Source of the DNA: Elymus sibiricus
Taxonomy: Eukaryota > Streptophyta > Magnoliopsida > Poales > Poaceae
Direction of reading: 5' to 3'
DNA: 64,000 nt
Assembly: GCA_039707655.1 (NCBI GenBank)
Contig: CM077676.1
Coordinates: 79,655,395-79,719,394, forward strand
Below the pieces are notes generated by a model that saw only the letters and a list, made by a program, of their open reading frames with translations, was not told where the DNA came from and searched no databases. Of this stretch, positions 23,004-34,488 are shown in pieces. Each line of letters opens with the position of its first letter. The stretch's first letter is position 1. Position numbers and translations under genes: made by a program.

Positions 23004-24534
23004 TGATAACCCACAAGTATAGGGGATCAATTGTAGCTTTTTCGATAAATAAGAGTGTCGGACCCAACGAGGAGCTAAAGGTAGAATTAATATTCCCTTC
23101 AAGTTCTATCGACCACCGATACAACTCTACGCACACTCAACGTTTGCTTTACCTAGAACAAGTATGAAACTAGAAATACTTTGTAGGTGTAATGCTAAAA
23201 CTACTTTGCAAGAATAAAACTAGGAGTACTTTGCAAGAATAAAACTATGAGTAAATTACAAGATAATAAAAGCTAGTTGTTTAGTAGAGAGCTTTTGTAA
23301 CACAAGAGAAAGATTTGTCCAAAGGCAATTGATAACTAGACCGGTAATCATTATTGCAATTTTATATGAGGAAGAGGCATGAGCTAACATACATTCCGTA
23401 CTTGGATCATATGCACTTATGATTGGAACTCTAGCAAGCATCCGCAACTACCAAAGATCATTAAGGTAAAACCCAACCATAGCATTAAGTAACAAGTCCT
23501 CTTTACTCCCATACGCAACAACCCCCTTACTCGGGTGTAAGCTTCTGTCACTCTAGCCGCCCACTATAAGAGAATTATGAATGTATTGCAAACCCTACAG
23601 CGGGGATCCCTCATGCTTGCACGACACGGAGGGCACCATAGGACAGCACCAAAATAAAACATACAACTCAAACCAATCATGATCATCAATCAACCCATAG
23701 GACAAAACGAATCTATTCAAACATCATAAGATGGCAACACATCATTGGATAATAATATGTAGCATTAAGCACCATGTTTAATTAGAGATTACAGCGGGGA
23801 GAAGAGGTGTTACACCGCTGCATAGAGGGGGAGAGAGTTGGTGGTGACGGCGGCGAAGTTGTTGGTGTAGATCACCGTCACGATGATTGCCCCGGCGGTG
23901 TTCCGGCGCCACCGGGAGAGAGGGGGAGAGAGCCCCCCTCCTTCTTGTTCTTGCTTGGCCTCCCCCCTAGATGGGAGGAGGTTTTCCCCTCTGGTCCTTG
24001 GCCTCCATGGAAACCGGAGGGGCGGGAGCCCCTCTGAGATTGGATCTCTCTCTCTCTGCTCTCTCTGTTTCGCGCTCCTGTCTTCTGGCCTTTCACCGTT
24101 TCTTAAATTCCTGGAGATCCGTAACTCTGATCGGGCTGAAATTTTAACACGATTTTTCCCTATATTATCTTTCTTGCGGCGAAAGAAGAGCCCCAACTGA
24201 CTTACAGTGTGCCCACGAGGCACCACCGCGCGGCCAGGGGGGCGGGGCGCCAAGGTGGCTTGTGGAGGCTGTGGGCCTCCGTTTGCGTTGATTCGACCTC
24301 CCAAAAATCACATATATTCCAAAATAATTCTCCGTAAAATTTTATTGCATTTGGACTACGTTTGATATGGATTTTCTTTGAAACAAAAAACATGCAACAA
24401 ACAGGAACTGGCACTGGGCACTGGATCAATATGTTAGTCCCAAAAATAATATAAAATGTTGCCAAAATTATATGAAAGTTGTAGAATATTGGCATGAAAC
24501 AATCAAAAATTATAGATACGACAGAGATGTATCA
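23004..24534 (-). repeat. Athila I right LTR (5' LTR in element sense)
   Basis: 1531 bp. It ends GATGTATCA where its partner has GACGTATCA. TSD GTGTG follows. Confidence 0.92.
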
Positions 24535-24539
24535 GTGTG

Positions 24540-25568
24540 CTGGTGCGCCCCCACTGAAAGGGAAACCGACCCGGCTCATACCTCGGACTTGGTGCAGCTC
24601 CGCCTCCCGGGTTCGGAGGTGGCCCTGGAGCGCGTCATTACGGGCCTGCAGCCGGTTCCACGTCTCCGCTCGCTGACCACTCCTGGCCTATAGAAAAGCG
24701 ACAAGAGTTCAAGCAAAGGAAGGACTTCAAAGAGACTCGGACCGGCTGCTCGGTAGCCGGCCTGAGGCTCGGGGGCTACACCCAGCGGGTGCGCTGCCGC
24801 GCCCCCACCGTTCAAAGCACGAGCCGACAAAAAACAAAAACTTACCGCGACGGACTGCTCCGCCTGGCAAAGTTTTCCCACAAGCTCCTCCGCCCGCCTG
24901 CAGCACTCGGCGAGCTCCAACGCCCCTGAGCCCGCCAGAAGTCCCGCGCCCTCCATGGATGCATCGCCGGCGACCTCTCCGGCATCCGACCGGTCCTGCC
25001 GCGGCTGGATGGTCGAGTCATCTCCCCCCCACATCTCGGGGTCACGCTCAGGGATCCGCGCGTCCGGCCCTCGGGGCACAAAGGCTTGGGAGCTCTCCGA
25101 CGCGGCCTCCGGGCCGAGCGGCGATTTCCCTCCGCCCAGCGCCCGCCGGTCGGCCGCGACCACGGCGTTCCCGGCATGCGCCTCCGGGTCCGCGTCGGCC
25201 GTTTCGTCCGCCCGTGCCGACGCCTCGGTCGCGGTGCCCCTCCGCACCTCGGCATGGACATCCGCCTACGCCCTCCCCACGGCGTCTTCTAGCTCTCTGA
25301 CGGTGGCGTTCTCCCGTTCCTTAGCAGCGGAGTCCGCTCGCGCCCGGGTGGCGGCTTCGGCCCGCTCTCAAGGTTTGTCCACCCCGGCGTCCCGCAAGGC
25401 CTACGCCGGGTCGGCCGGTCGGCCCTCACCTGCGCCAGACCCGCTTCTCAGCATGGACGAGCTGGCGGCTCTAGCGACGTCCCTTGGGGCCCTGCATAAC
25501 AAACATCGGTCAGAGAGCGCACAAAGATAACGGAAAGACCAAAGATCGGACTCAGGATCCCAACTTAC
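24540..25568 (-). pseudogene. Antisense accessory gene of Tat element 2, middle exons
   Basis: Continuation between Athila I and II. Minus-strand coding segments are Ala/Glu/Arg-rich. Two spliceable introns are visible: 25568-25492 (GTAAGT...TTATGCAG, 77 bp) and 24845-24683 (GTAAGT...CCAG, ~163 bp). Exon 25491-24846 includes ALNNVAR-like and TASVAEALESAAR-like alanine/glutamate helices and DPEMWGGDDS; exon 24682-24540 encodes ...LQARNDALQGHL..., a heptad-like helix. Broken by stops. Probably a coiled-coil middle region; function unknown. Confidence 0.5.
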
Positions 25569-25571
25569 CCC

Positions 25572-27135
25572 TGCTACTTGTGAGCTGGTTTGGGATTTCC
25601 GCGAAGAGGAGGGGACGATGCAGTACAGTAGAGATAAGTATTTCCCTCAATTATGAAACCAAGGTTATCAATCCAGTAGGAGAATCATGCAACAACTCGT
25701 TAGCAGTACCTGCACACAAAACAACAAATCCTTGCACCCAACGCAAACAAGGGGTTGTCAATCCCTTGGCGGTTAATTACAAGATTAAATTATATGGTGA
25801 TAGATAGATAGATCGAACAAAAATACAAAATAAAATAAATAAAGTAAAAGTGCAGCAAGGTATTTTTAGGATTTTCAATATATGATTAAGATAGACCCGG
25901 GGGCCATAGTTTTCACTAGAGGCTTCTCTCTTGAAAATAGCATACGGTGGGTGAAAAAATTACTGTTGGGCAATTGATAGAAAAGCAAATAATCATGACG
26001 ATGTCCAAGGCAATGATCATGTATATAGGCATCACGTCCGAGACAAGTGGACCGACTCCTGCCTGCATTTACTACTATTACTCCACACATCGACCGCTAT
26101 CCAGCATGCATCTAGTGCATTAAGTACATAAAGAACGGAGTAACGCCTTAAGCAAGATGACATGATGTAGACAAAGTAAACTCACGCATGAATAAACCCC
26201 ATCTTTTTATCATTAATAGCAATGATACATACGTGTCATGTCCCTTTCTGTCATTGGAATTGAGCACCGCAAGATCGAACCCATTACAAAGCACCTCTCC
26301 CATTGCAAGATAAATCAATCTAGTTGGCCAAACCAAATCAATAGATCGGAGAGAAATACGAAGCTATAATAATCATGCATAAAAGAGTTCAGAGAAAACT
26401 CAAATAATATTCATGGATAATCTGATCATAAACTCACAATTCATCGGATCCCAACAAACACACCGCAAAAAGTGATTACATCGGATAGAACTCCAAGAAC
26501 ATCGAGGAGAACATTGTATTGAAGATCAAAAAGAGAGAAGAAGCCATCCAGCTACTAACTATGGACCCGAAGGTCTGTGGTAAACTACACATGCATCATC
26601 GGAAGGGCAGCAAGGATGATGTAGAGCCCCTCCGTGATCGATTCCCCCTCCGGCGGAGTGCCGAAAAAGGCCTCCAGATGGGATCTCTCGAGAACAGGAA
26701 CTTGCGGCGGCGGAAAAAGTATTTCGTGGACTCCTCTGTTGGTTTCCCGATTTTAGAGAATTTATAGAGGTGGAATTAGGTCAAACGGAGCAGAGGTGGG
26801 CCCACGAGGCACCAGGGCGTGCCACCCCCCCTGGGGCGCCCCCTGGTGGCTCGTCGCCACCTCCTCTGTCTTCTGGCCCTCTCCCGAAGCTTCTAGTGTC
26901 TCTTATGTCCAGAAAAAAATCTCCAAAAAGTTTCGTCGCATTTGGACTTCGTTTGGTACTGATATTCTGGAAAACCAAAAATAGGCAAAAAACAGCAACT
27001 GGCACTGGGCACTAAGTTAGTAGGTTAGTCCCAAAAAATGATATATAATTGCTGTAAATGTATATAAAAACATCCAAGATTGATACTATAATAGCATGGA
27101 ACAATAAAAATTATAGATACGTTGGAGACGTATCA
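25572..27135 (-). repeat. Athila II left LTR (3' LTR in element sense)
   Basis: 1564 bp. Minus strand starts TGATACGTCTCCAACGTATC at 27135 and ends at TGCTACTTGTG on the plus strand (25572). Contains a GATA microsatellite (25799-25812), and the AACTGGCACTGGGCACT core near 26997. Confidence 0.92.
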
Positions 27136-29695
27136 AGCATCCCCAAGCTTAATTCCTGCTCGTTCTTGAGTAGGTAAATGATAAAAACAGAATTTTTGAT
27201 GTGGAATGCTACCTATCATATTCATCATATACTCTTTCTTTTGTAGCATGGACATTTGGACTTGAATGATTCAAAGCAATAGTCTATAGTTTGACATGAA
27301 GACATAAATACTCAAGCATACTAACAGGCAACCATGTCTTTCAAAATATCAACGCTAAAGAAAGTTATCCCTAGCCCATTATGCTCAATCATTGATCCAT
27401 TCATGAAACACACTCAATATTAGCTACACACAATGCACAAATATGACAATAGTGTTCCTGAGTTGGTGCTTTGTAAGAGAAGATGGAGACTCAAAGTAAA
27501 AATAAAATTGCATAAAAGTAAATAGATAGGCCCTTCGCAGAGGGAAGCAGAGATTTGCAAATGTGCCAGAGCTCAAGGCTTAAATTAGAGAGATAAAATT
27601 ATTTTGAGATGCATGCTTTTCCTGTCAACGAAAACGACCGAGAATTCCCAATATCTTCCATGCTAGACACATTATAGGCGGTTCCCAAACAGACTCCATA
27701 CCAACACTTTCCAAGGAATTTATTATTATCATCATATTAAAAAAAATCATTTCATTTCAGGACTGGGCATCCCTATTACCTACCACTCTCTCATGCAATG
27801 ACAAGTGAATAAACACTCATCGTGAGAATAACACACCTAGCATGGAAAATATTGGCCACCCCCTGCCGCTTCATGAGTGGTACAGGCACACAAAATGGAA
27901 AATTATTTTGAAAAATTAGAGCTGGCACATGCAAATTTACTTGGAACGGCATGGAAATACCGCATATAGGTAGGTATGGTGGACTCATTTGGCACAACTT
28001 GGGTTTAAGGAGTTTGGATGCACAAACAGCATTCCCGCTTAGTACAAATGAAGGCTAGCAAATAGATTGAGAAGCGACCAACCAAAAAGCGAAAACGGTC
28101 ATAAACATGCATTGAACATAACTAACACCGAATAATGCACCATAAGTAGGATAGAATTTTGTTGCATAACTATTGGCTTTATGTGCATGCATAGGGAATC
28201 ACAAACCATAACACCAATATTCTTACTAAATCACAATTACTCACTAATATGACTCACATATTATCATCTCCATATCGCAAAACTATTGCAAGGAATCAAA
28301 CTTATCATATCCAATGATCTTTCATGAAAGTTTTTATTATATCCCTCTTGAATATTCATCACTTTGGGACCAAGTTCATATCTTGTGCAAATTACCATTA
28401 CTATTATCAACTCTCAAGAAGGTATAACTGAAGCATGAGAGTGCAAATATTTCTTCAAAATTTTATCTTATCAACTCTCAAAATAATATAAGTGAAGCAT
28501 GAGAGTTCAAATATTTCTTCAAAATATAGCCACCGCCGTGCTAAAAAATATTTAAGTGAAGCACTAGAGCAACTGCCTAGCTCAAAAGGTTTAAGTGAAG
28601 CACATAGAGTATTCTAACAAATCATGATAAACGTGTGGCTCTCTCAAATAGGTGTGTCCAGCAAAGATGATTGTGACAAACTAAAAAGCAAACAAAGCAA
28701 ATACACATATAATACACGACGCTCCAAATAAAACACATATCATGTGATGAATAAAAATATAGCTCCAAGTAAAATTACCGATAGTTGGAAGAAGAAAGAG
28801 GGGATGCCTTCCGGGGCATCCCCAATCTTAGACGCTTGAGTCTTCCTTGAATATTACCTTGGGGTGCCTTGGGCATCCCCAAGCTTAGGCTCTTGCCACT
28901 CCTTATTCCTTCATCTATCGTGATCTCACCCAAAACTTGAAAACTTCAATCACACAAAACTCAACAAAACCTTCGTGAGATCCGTTAGTATAACAAATAA
29001 ATCCTTAACTCTAAGTACTGTAGTAAATTGATTCATATTTAATATTGGCATAATACTACTGTACTCCAACTTCGCCATGACTCATGCCCCCCGATACGAT
29101 CCATAGATTCATCAAAATAAGCAAACTATGCAACAAAAATAGAATCTGTCTAAAATAGAACAGTCTGTAAAGATCTATTTAAAAGCTATACTTCTGTAAC
29201 TCCAAAAATTCTGAAAAACTAGGACAATGTGGGAAATTCATATACCAATACTGTGTAAAAATTTCAAATTTTTCTGACTCTCCAGTACAGAAGTAAAATT
29301 CCAGCACTGGACGCAAAACTTTCTGTTTTCCACACAGCATCAATTATACTATCTTCCAAATCATCCCAAAGGCATTACTTGGCACAAACACTAATTAAAA
29401 CATAAAAACACAATCATAACAGTAGCATAATTGTTTAAACACACAAGAACTTATTTTATCCATTGGGTTGTCTCCCAACAAGCTCTTTCTTTATAGCCAT
29501 TAAGATAGGCTTGAGATTTAAATGATGCTCTCATGAAAGATAATAATTGAAACACAAAGAAAGCATCATGTAGCATGTGAAAAACACACCTAAGTCTAAC
29601 ATACTTCCTATGCATAGGCATTTTATAGGAAAACAAATTATCAAGACAAACAATATCTAGCATATGCAAATAGGAAGAATGAAGCATTAAAAATT
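27136..29695. other. Athila II non-coding interior
   Basis: AT-rich, closely related to 34489-36251 plus 39643-40280 of Athila III. Contains the polypurine-type tract beside the LTR (minus AAGCTTGGGGATGC), a run of ATAAGTGAAGC/TTTAAGTGAAGC motifs (28420-28610), and the sequence GGGGTGCCTTGGGCATCCCC (28860-28879), the unoccupied counterpart of the solo-LTR site in Athila III. A remnant minus-strand frame (29702-29451) has MPMHRKYVRLR, which belongs to the unknown ORF. Confidence 0.6.
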
Positions 29696-30385
29696 TCAAC
29701 ACAACGAGAGGTAATTTAGTGACATGAAAATTTTATAACCATATTTTCCTCTCTCATAATAATTACATGTAGGATCATAATCAAATTCAATAATATAGCT
29801 ATCATATACAATTTTCTCTTCACGATCCACATGCATAAAAGTTTTATAATCTTCCAAGATAGTGGGATTAACATCAACTAAAATCATGACCTCTCCAAGC
29901 CCACTTTTATCAAAAAATTCATAAGATTGAACACTCTCCAAAGTAGTGGGATCATTATTACCTAAAGTTGACGCTCTTCCAAAACCACTTTTAATAGTAT
30001 TACAAACATTATTATCAATAACATATTCGTCATGAGGCTTAAATAGATTTTCAAGATCATAAGAAGCATTATCACCCCAATCATGATCATTGCAATAAGT
30101 AGAGGACATAACAAAATTATCATCACCAAGCTTGTAGTTTTGCATATTATTAGCACAATTCACATTAATAGAATTTATAGTAACATCATTGCAATCATGC
30201 TTTTCAATCAAGGAGCTATCATGAATCACTTTATAAATTTCTTCTTCTAACACTTCATCACAATTTTCAGATTCGTGATTTTCAAGCAAAACTTCATAGA
30301 GAAAGTCAAGAGCACTCAAATCACTAGCAATTGGTTCATTATAATTGGATCTTTTAAAAAGATTAGCAAGTGGATCAGGATCCAT
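29696..30385 (-). CDS. Athila II ORF of unknown function, 229 codons
   Basis: Longest uninterrupted ORF of Athila II, starting MDPDPLANLFKRSNYNE about 200 bases inside the primer site, where gag would normally start. It is very acidic, Asn- and Asp-rich, with no signal peptide, membrane segment, zinc knuckle, protease or RT motif. Near the C-terminus it has CNYYERGKYG, matching NWNYYERG of Athila I. After its stop, another frame continues (29702-29451) with MPMHRKYVRLR, so the protein was probably longer. Related proteins are, to my knowledge, common in Triticeae repeats but uncharacterised. Whether it helps mobilisation is unknown. Confidence 0.55.
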   Translation of the reverse strand: MDPDPLANLFKRSNYNEPIASDLSALDFLYEVLLENHESENCDEVLEEEIYKVIHDSSLIEKHDCNDVTINSINVNCANNMQNYKLGDDNFVMSSTYCNDHDWGDNASYDLENLFKPHDEYVIDNNVCNTIKSGFGRASTLGNNDPTTLESVQSYEFFDKSGLGEVMILVDVNPTILEDYKTFMHVDREEKIVYDSYIIEFDYDPTCNYYERGKYGYKIFMSLNYLSLC

Positions 30386-30585
30386 AGTGATCTTAAATTT
30401 TTGTTTTTACTTTCTGTTCTTGAGTGTTGACATGGCAATAAAAGCAAGCAAGCAAAATAAAAGATATTTTTGTGTTTTTGTAAAAAAATTAGAAGTGGGG
30501 GAGATGAAAACGAGATGCAAAGGCAAATAAAATAAATGCAAGGAGCTGAAAGTTTATGCGTAGGTACTTGATAGATGTTGATGAT

Positions 30586-30606
30586 GTCTCCTCGGCAACG
30601 GCGCCA
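30586..30606 (-). other. Athila II primer binding site, tRNA-Asp type
   Basis: Minus strand TGGCGCCGTTGCCGAGGAGAC, 11 bases from the right LTR. One change from the consensus of the group. Confidence 0.8.
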
Positions 30607-30617
30607 GAAATTCTTAC

Positions 30618-30933
30618 TGCTACTTGTGAGCTGCGTTGGGATTTCCCCGAACAGGAGGGGATGATGCAGTACAGTAGAGATAAGTATTTCCCTCAGTTAT
30701 GAAACCAAGGTTATCAATCCAGTAGGAGAATCACGCAACAACTTGTTAGCAGTAACTGCACATAAAATAACAAATCCTTGCACCCAACGCAAACAAGGGG
30801 TTGTCAATCCCTTGGCGGTTAATTGCAAGATTAAATTGTATGGTGATAGATAGATAGATCGAACAAAAATACAAAATAAAATAAATAAAGTTAAAGTGCA
30901 GCAAGGTATTATAGATACGTTGGACACGTATCA
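30618..30933 (-). repeat. Athila II right LTR with a ~1.25 kb internal deletion
   Basis: 316 bp. The first ~290 bases match 25572-25860 and the last ~25 (ATAGATACGTTGG...GTATCA) match the far end of the left LTR. The junction GGTATT|ATAGATACG has only a few bases of microhomology, suggesting illegitimate recombination. The deletion removes the promoter part, so transcription from this LTR is unlikely. Confidence 0.88.
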
Positions 30934-30938
30934 CGCCG

Positions 30939-32348
30939 AGCTCATGGGGATAGTCGGCTTGGTGCGCAGGGCCGGTGGCTTCAGGGCCGCCTGCCGCCCC
31001 TCGAACGTCCGGGCGGCTGACGGAACCTTCTTCACTACCGGCCGGCTGCCGGCTCCACGGGTCGTTTCTCCCCGAAGCGCGCCGCGGACCCTGACTTCGT
31101 AGCCGACCACTTTCCGTGTGGTCGCGCCTCCTCCGACTGATCGCCCACCCGGCGAAGCCGTTTCCGGGACGTGGAAACGAGGGAGGTCGGCATGTGCGGC
31201 TGCTCGGCGTCATCCTCGCGAGCGGTTTCCTCTGCGTCCCCCTCCGATAGCTCCCCGCCGGACGGGCTCACGACTGTGCCGCCCCCGTCAACAGCCTTAA
31301 GATCCGCCTCCTCCTCCTTCTCGGAGGCCTCGTGGTCTGGCGCCAAGGCGACCCGGGAATCCGGTCCCGCGATATCCTGCCGACCCAAGGAGCGCTGCGG
31401 CCGGCCTCGTACATCAGGTCGTAAAAGGAGAGCAGAACACACGAAAAATAGGGTCCAAGGACTCACCTCCGACGCGGGAGTGTCCCGGCTATATGGCACC
31501 ATGTCAAAACTCCACCCCTTCTTGGCGAGCCCGGCCGCGGAAATGTTGTTGACGCAGCGAGCGACCTCAGCCGGCGTCAACTCTTTCGACGACATCCGGC
31601 AAGGATCGCGACGGCCGCTCATATCACAGATCCAGTGCGGCCGCTCCTGCAGAGGCAATATCCGATGGCTGATGAAGGCCGCGATGAAGTCAGAGGATCG
31701 GAGCCCCTCGCCGCCCAACATCTCCGCCAGCCGGCTGCAGATGTTTGAGATCTCTGCAGGCGGCTACCGGGGGAAGTGTTTCCAGTTCAGCTCCTCGGTT
31801 GGTGGATTGTTAACGAAGGGCGGCAAATTGACGCGGTCGACCTCCGGGTTGACGTTCTTCACGTAGAAGAATGATTTTTGCCATTTCTTGGCTGATTCGA
31901 AGACCGGCAGCTTGGGCCACGCGCCGGACGGGCGGCGGCAGATCACCGCCGCCCCGCAGGTGGACATGATGCCTTTACCCACCACCTGCGGCTTGAAAAA
32001 GAACATCCGGCTCCACAGGTCGATTCCCGGCCAAACGCCGATGTAGCCCTCGCAGCAGGTCACGAACGCGGCAAGCTGGAGGACGGCGTTGGCGCCGAGA
32101 TGGTGCGGTTGCAGGCCGAAGATATCAAGGAAGCGACGGAAGAACGCTCTTGCCGGGAGGCACAATCCGCAAGCGAAGTGCGTGAGGAAGACGACGGCCT
32201 CGCCGTCACGCGGCGCCGGGACCTCCTCCGGGCAGGGCGCGCGCGCCTCCACCACGTCCGCCAACGGCAGCCTCCGCGTACGGCGGAGGTACTCGATGTC
32301 GTCCTCGGTGACATCAGATCCCTCCCAAGATCTAGCGGGGTGTGCCAT
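30939..32348 (-). pseudogene. Antisense accessory gene of Tat element 2, N-terminal exons with Transposase_28-like domain
   Basis: Best start is ATG at 32348 (MAHPARSWEGSDV). The next ~190 residues carry the features of the 'putative gypsy type transposon' family: EAVVFLTHFACGLCLPARAF, DIFGLQPHHLGANAVLQLAAF, CEGYIGVWPGIDLW and KKWQKSFFYVKN. After a TAG near 31766 the frame continues (ICSRLAEMLGGEGL, DFIAAFISHRILPLQERPHW) to a spliceable intron at 31466-31377 (GTGAGT...GGCAG, 90 bp). Then an acidic Ser/Glu/Lys-rich region follows to 30939, where Athila II cuts the gene. A TATA-like TTTTAAAT on the minus strand (about 32538-32546) lies ~190 bases upstream of the ATG. Part of the same gene as 24540-25568 and 15799-16945. 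Confidence 0.7.
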
Positions 32349-32923
32349 TGCCAGGTACGGCAAAGGAACGGGAGCGGCGACGGAGCTGCAACGGAGCTTC
32401 GCGCTGCGGTCGGCCTGTCGCGCGGAGCAGCGGTGGCGGCAAGCGTGCGGGCGCGGGCGCGTAGAGGAAGAGCGAGGGAAGAAGAAGCAGTAGCGGGGCG
32501 GGGCGAGGGGCATTTGTGCCTCGGCTCCCCCTTCCCCCCATTTAAAACCCCGCAGGGGCGTGGGGAAGTGGGATCGTTTGCGCCCATGTTCCCCACCCCT
32601 TCCATGGTGAGCCGGCGCATTAAACGCCTCGGGAAGCGCAAGCGTCCAGGGCCGCCACAGAAGATCCCGTGCATGCGCTGAGCCCGCAGCCCGGTGGGCC
32701 GGCCTGCGGCGACGTCCCATCACGCGCGTGGCCTGGCAGGCCAAGGCCTAGCCACGGCGCCATGTGGCGAGTTCCCGACAGGCGGCGGGCGCGACTTTTC
32801 GCACCAGAAGACGGACCGACAGGCCCATCCGCCTCTGCCCTCCAGGCCGGATGCGTGGGGACTCAGACACGCCCTTCGCGGCCGGCCTGGCCGGACCCGT
32901 CGCTCATCAAGGAGGTAAGCTGC
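32349..32923. other. Leader/promoter region of the antisense gene and spacer to Athila III
   Basis: Minus strand: TATA-like TTTTAAAT near 32538-32546. A minus-strand open frame continues upstream to 32744 but is GC-rich and low-complexity, so I treat it as 5' leader. 32750-32923 shows nothing recognisable. Confidence 0.4.
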
Positions 32924-34488
32924 TGCTACTTGTAGATTGTGTTGGTATTTTTCCCGAAGAGGAAGGGATGATGCAACATAGTAGAGATAAGTATTTCCTT
33001 CAGTTATGAAACCAAGGTTATCGAACCAGTTGGAGAATCACGCAACACCTCATTAGCAGCACCTGCACACAAACAACAAATCCTTGCACCCAACGCAAAC
33101 GAGTGGTTGTCAATCCCTCGGCGGTCAATTGCAAGATTAAATTGTATGTGATCGATAGATAGATTGAAAGAAAAATACAAAATAAAATAAATAAAAGAAA
33201 ATGGCAGCAATATTTTTAGGGTTTTAGTAATATGATTTAGATAGACCCGGGGGCCATAGTTTTCACTAGAGGCTTCTCTCGAGAAAATAGCATACGGTGG
33301 GTAGACAAATTACTGTTGGGCAATTGATAGAAAAGCAAATAATCATGACGATATCCAAGGCAATGATCATGTATATAGGCATCATGTCCGAGACAAGTAG
33401 ACCGACTCGTGCCTGCATCTACTACTATTACTCCACACATCGACCGCTATCCAGCATGCATCTAGTGTATTAAGTCCATAAAGAACGGAGTAACGCCTTA
33501 AGAACAATGACATGATGTAGACAAGATAGACTCACGCATGAATAAACCCCATCTTTTTACCCTTAATAGCAACGATACATACATGTCATGTCCCTTTCTG
33601 TCACTGGGATTGAGCACCGCAAGATCGAACCCATTACAAAGCACCTCTTCCCATGGCAAGATAAATCAATCTAGTTCGCCAAACCAAATCAATAGATCGG
33701 AGAAGAAATATGAAGCTATAATAATCATGCATAAAAGAGATCAGAGAAAACTAAAATAATATTCATGGATAATCTGATCATAAACTCACAATTCATCGGA
33801 TCCCAACAAACACTCCGCAAAAAGTGATTACATCGGATAGAACTCCAAGAACATCGAAGGAGAACATTGTATTGAAGATCAAAAAGAGAGACGAAGCCAT
33901 CTAGATACTAACTATGGACCCGAAGGTCTGTGGTAAACTACTCACGCATCATCGGAAGGGCAGCAAGGTTGATGTAGAGCCCCTCCGTGATCAGTTCCCC
34001 CTCCAGCGGAGTACCGGAGAAGGCCTCCAGATGGGATCTCTCGAGAACAGAAACTTGCGGCGGCGGAAAAAGTATTTCGTGGACTCCCCTGAGGGTTTCT
34101 GATTTTTCCTGAATTTATAGTGGTGCAATTAGGTCAAACGGAGCTGAGGTGGGCCCACGAGGCACCAGGGCGCGCCTGCCCCCCCAGGCGTGCCCTGGTG
34201 GCTCGTGGCCACCTCCTCTGGCGTCTGGTCTTCTCCCGAAGCTTCTAGTGTTTATCTTGTCCAGAAGAAAATCTTCAAAAAGTTTCGTGGCATTTGGACT
34301 TCATTTGGTATTGATTTTCTTTAAAACAAAAACAGGGCAGAAAACAGCAACTGGCACTGTGCACTAAGTTAATAGGTCAGTCTCCAAAAATGATATATAA
34401 TTGCTATAAATGCATATAAAAACATCCAAGATTGATAATATAACAGCATGGAACAATCAAAAATTATAGATACATTGGAGACGTATCA
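32924..34488 (-). repeat. Athila III left LTR (3' LTR in element sense)
   Basis: 1565 bp, very similar to the Athila II left LTR and to 42615-44169. Preceded by TSD GCTGC. Confidence 0.93.

Larger units (their letters stand above)
16946..24534 (-). mobile_element. Athila I: non-autonomous Athila-group LTR element
   Basis: Two LTRs (16946-18474 and 23004-24534) read TGATACRTCTCTGTCG...CTTGTGGGTTATCA on the minus strand. The TSD is GTGCG/GTGTG (16941-16945, 24535-24539; one C/T difference). The primer site next to the right LTR (about 22973-22993, minus: TTGCGCCGTTGTCGGGGAG) fits tRNA-Asp, the Athila hallmark. The 4.5 kb interior has no gag, RT or integrase; instead it has a decayed ORF of unknown function (22883-21550) and long AT-rich sequence. 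It relied on enzymes of other elements. Confidence 0.9.
25572..30933 (-). mobile_element. Athila II: non-autonomous Athila-group LTR element with a truncated 5' LTR
   Basis: Left LTR 25572-27135, right LTR 30618-30933 (internally deleted), primer site TGGCGCCGTTGCCGAGGAGAC on the minus strand (30586-30606). The interior encodes one ORF of unknown function (30385-29696) and AT-rich non-coding sequence very similar to that of Athila III. No gag, RT or integrase. The flanking pentamers (ACCCC at 25567-25571, CGCCG at 30934-30938) do not match, unlike the other insertions here. Confidence 0.85.

Noticed and set aside
25799..25812. GATA microsatellite copies in Athila-type LTRs
   Set aside because: Present in each LTR as part of the family sequence; no independent significance.
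32349..32744. Upstream extension of the Transposase_28-like ORF to an ATG at 32744
   Set aside because: The extension is Arg/Pro-rich and crosses the TATA-like box; the ATG at 32348 fits the family start better.
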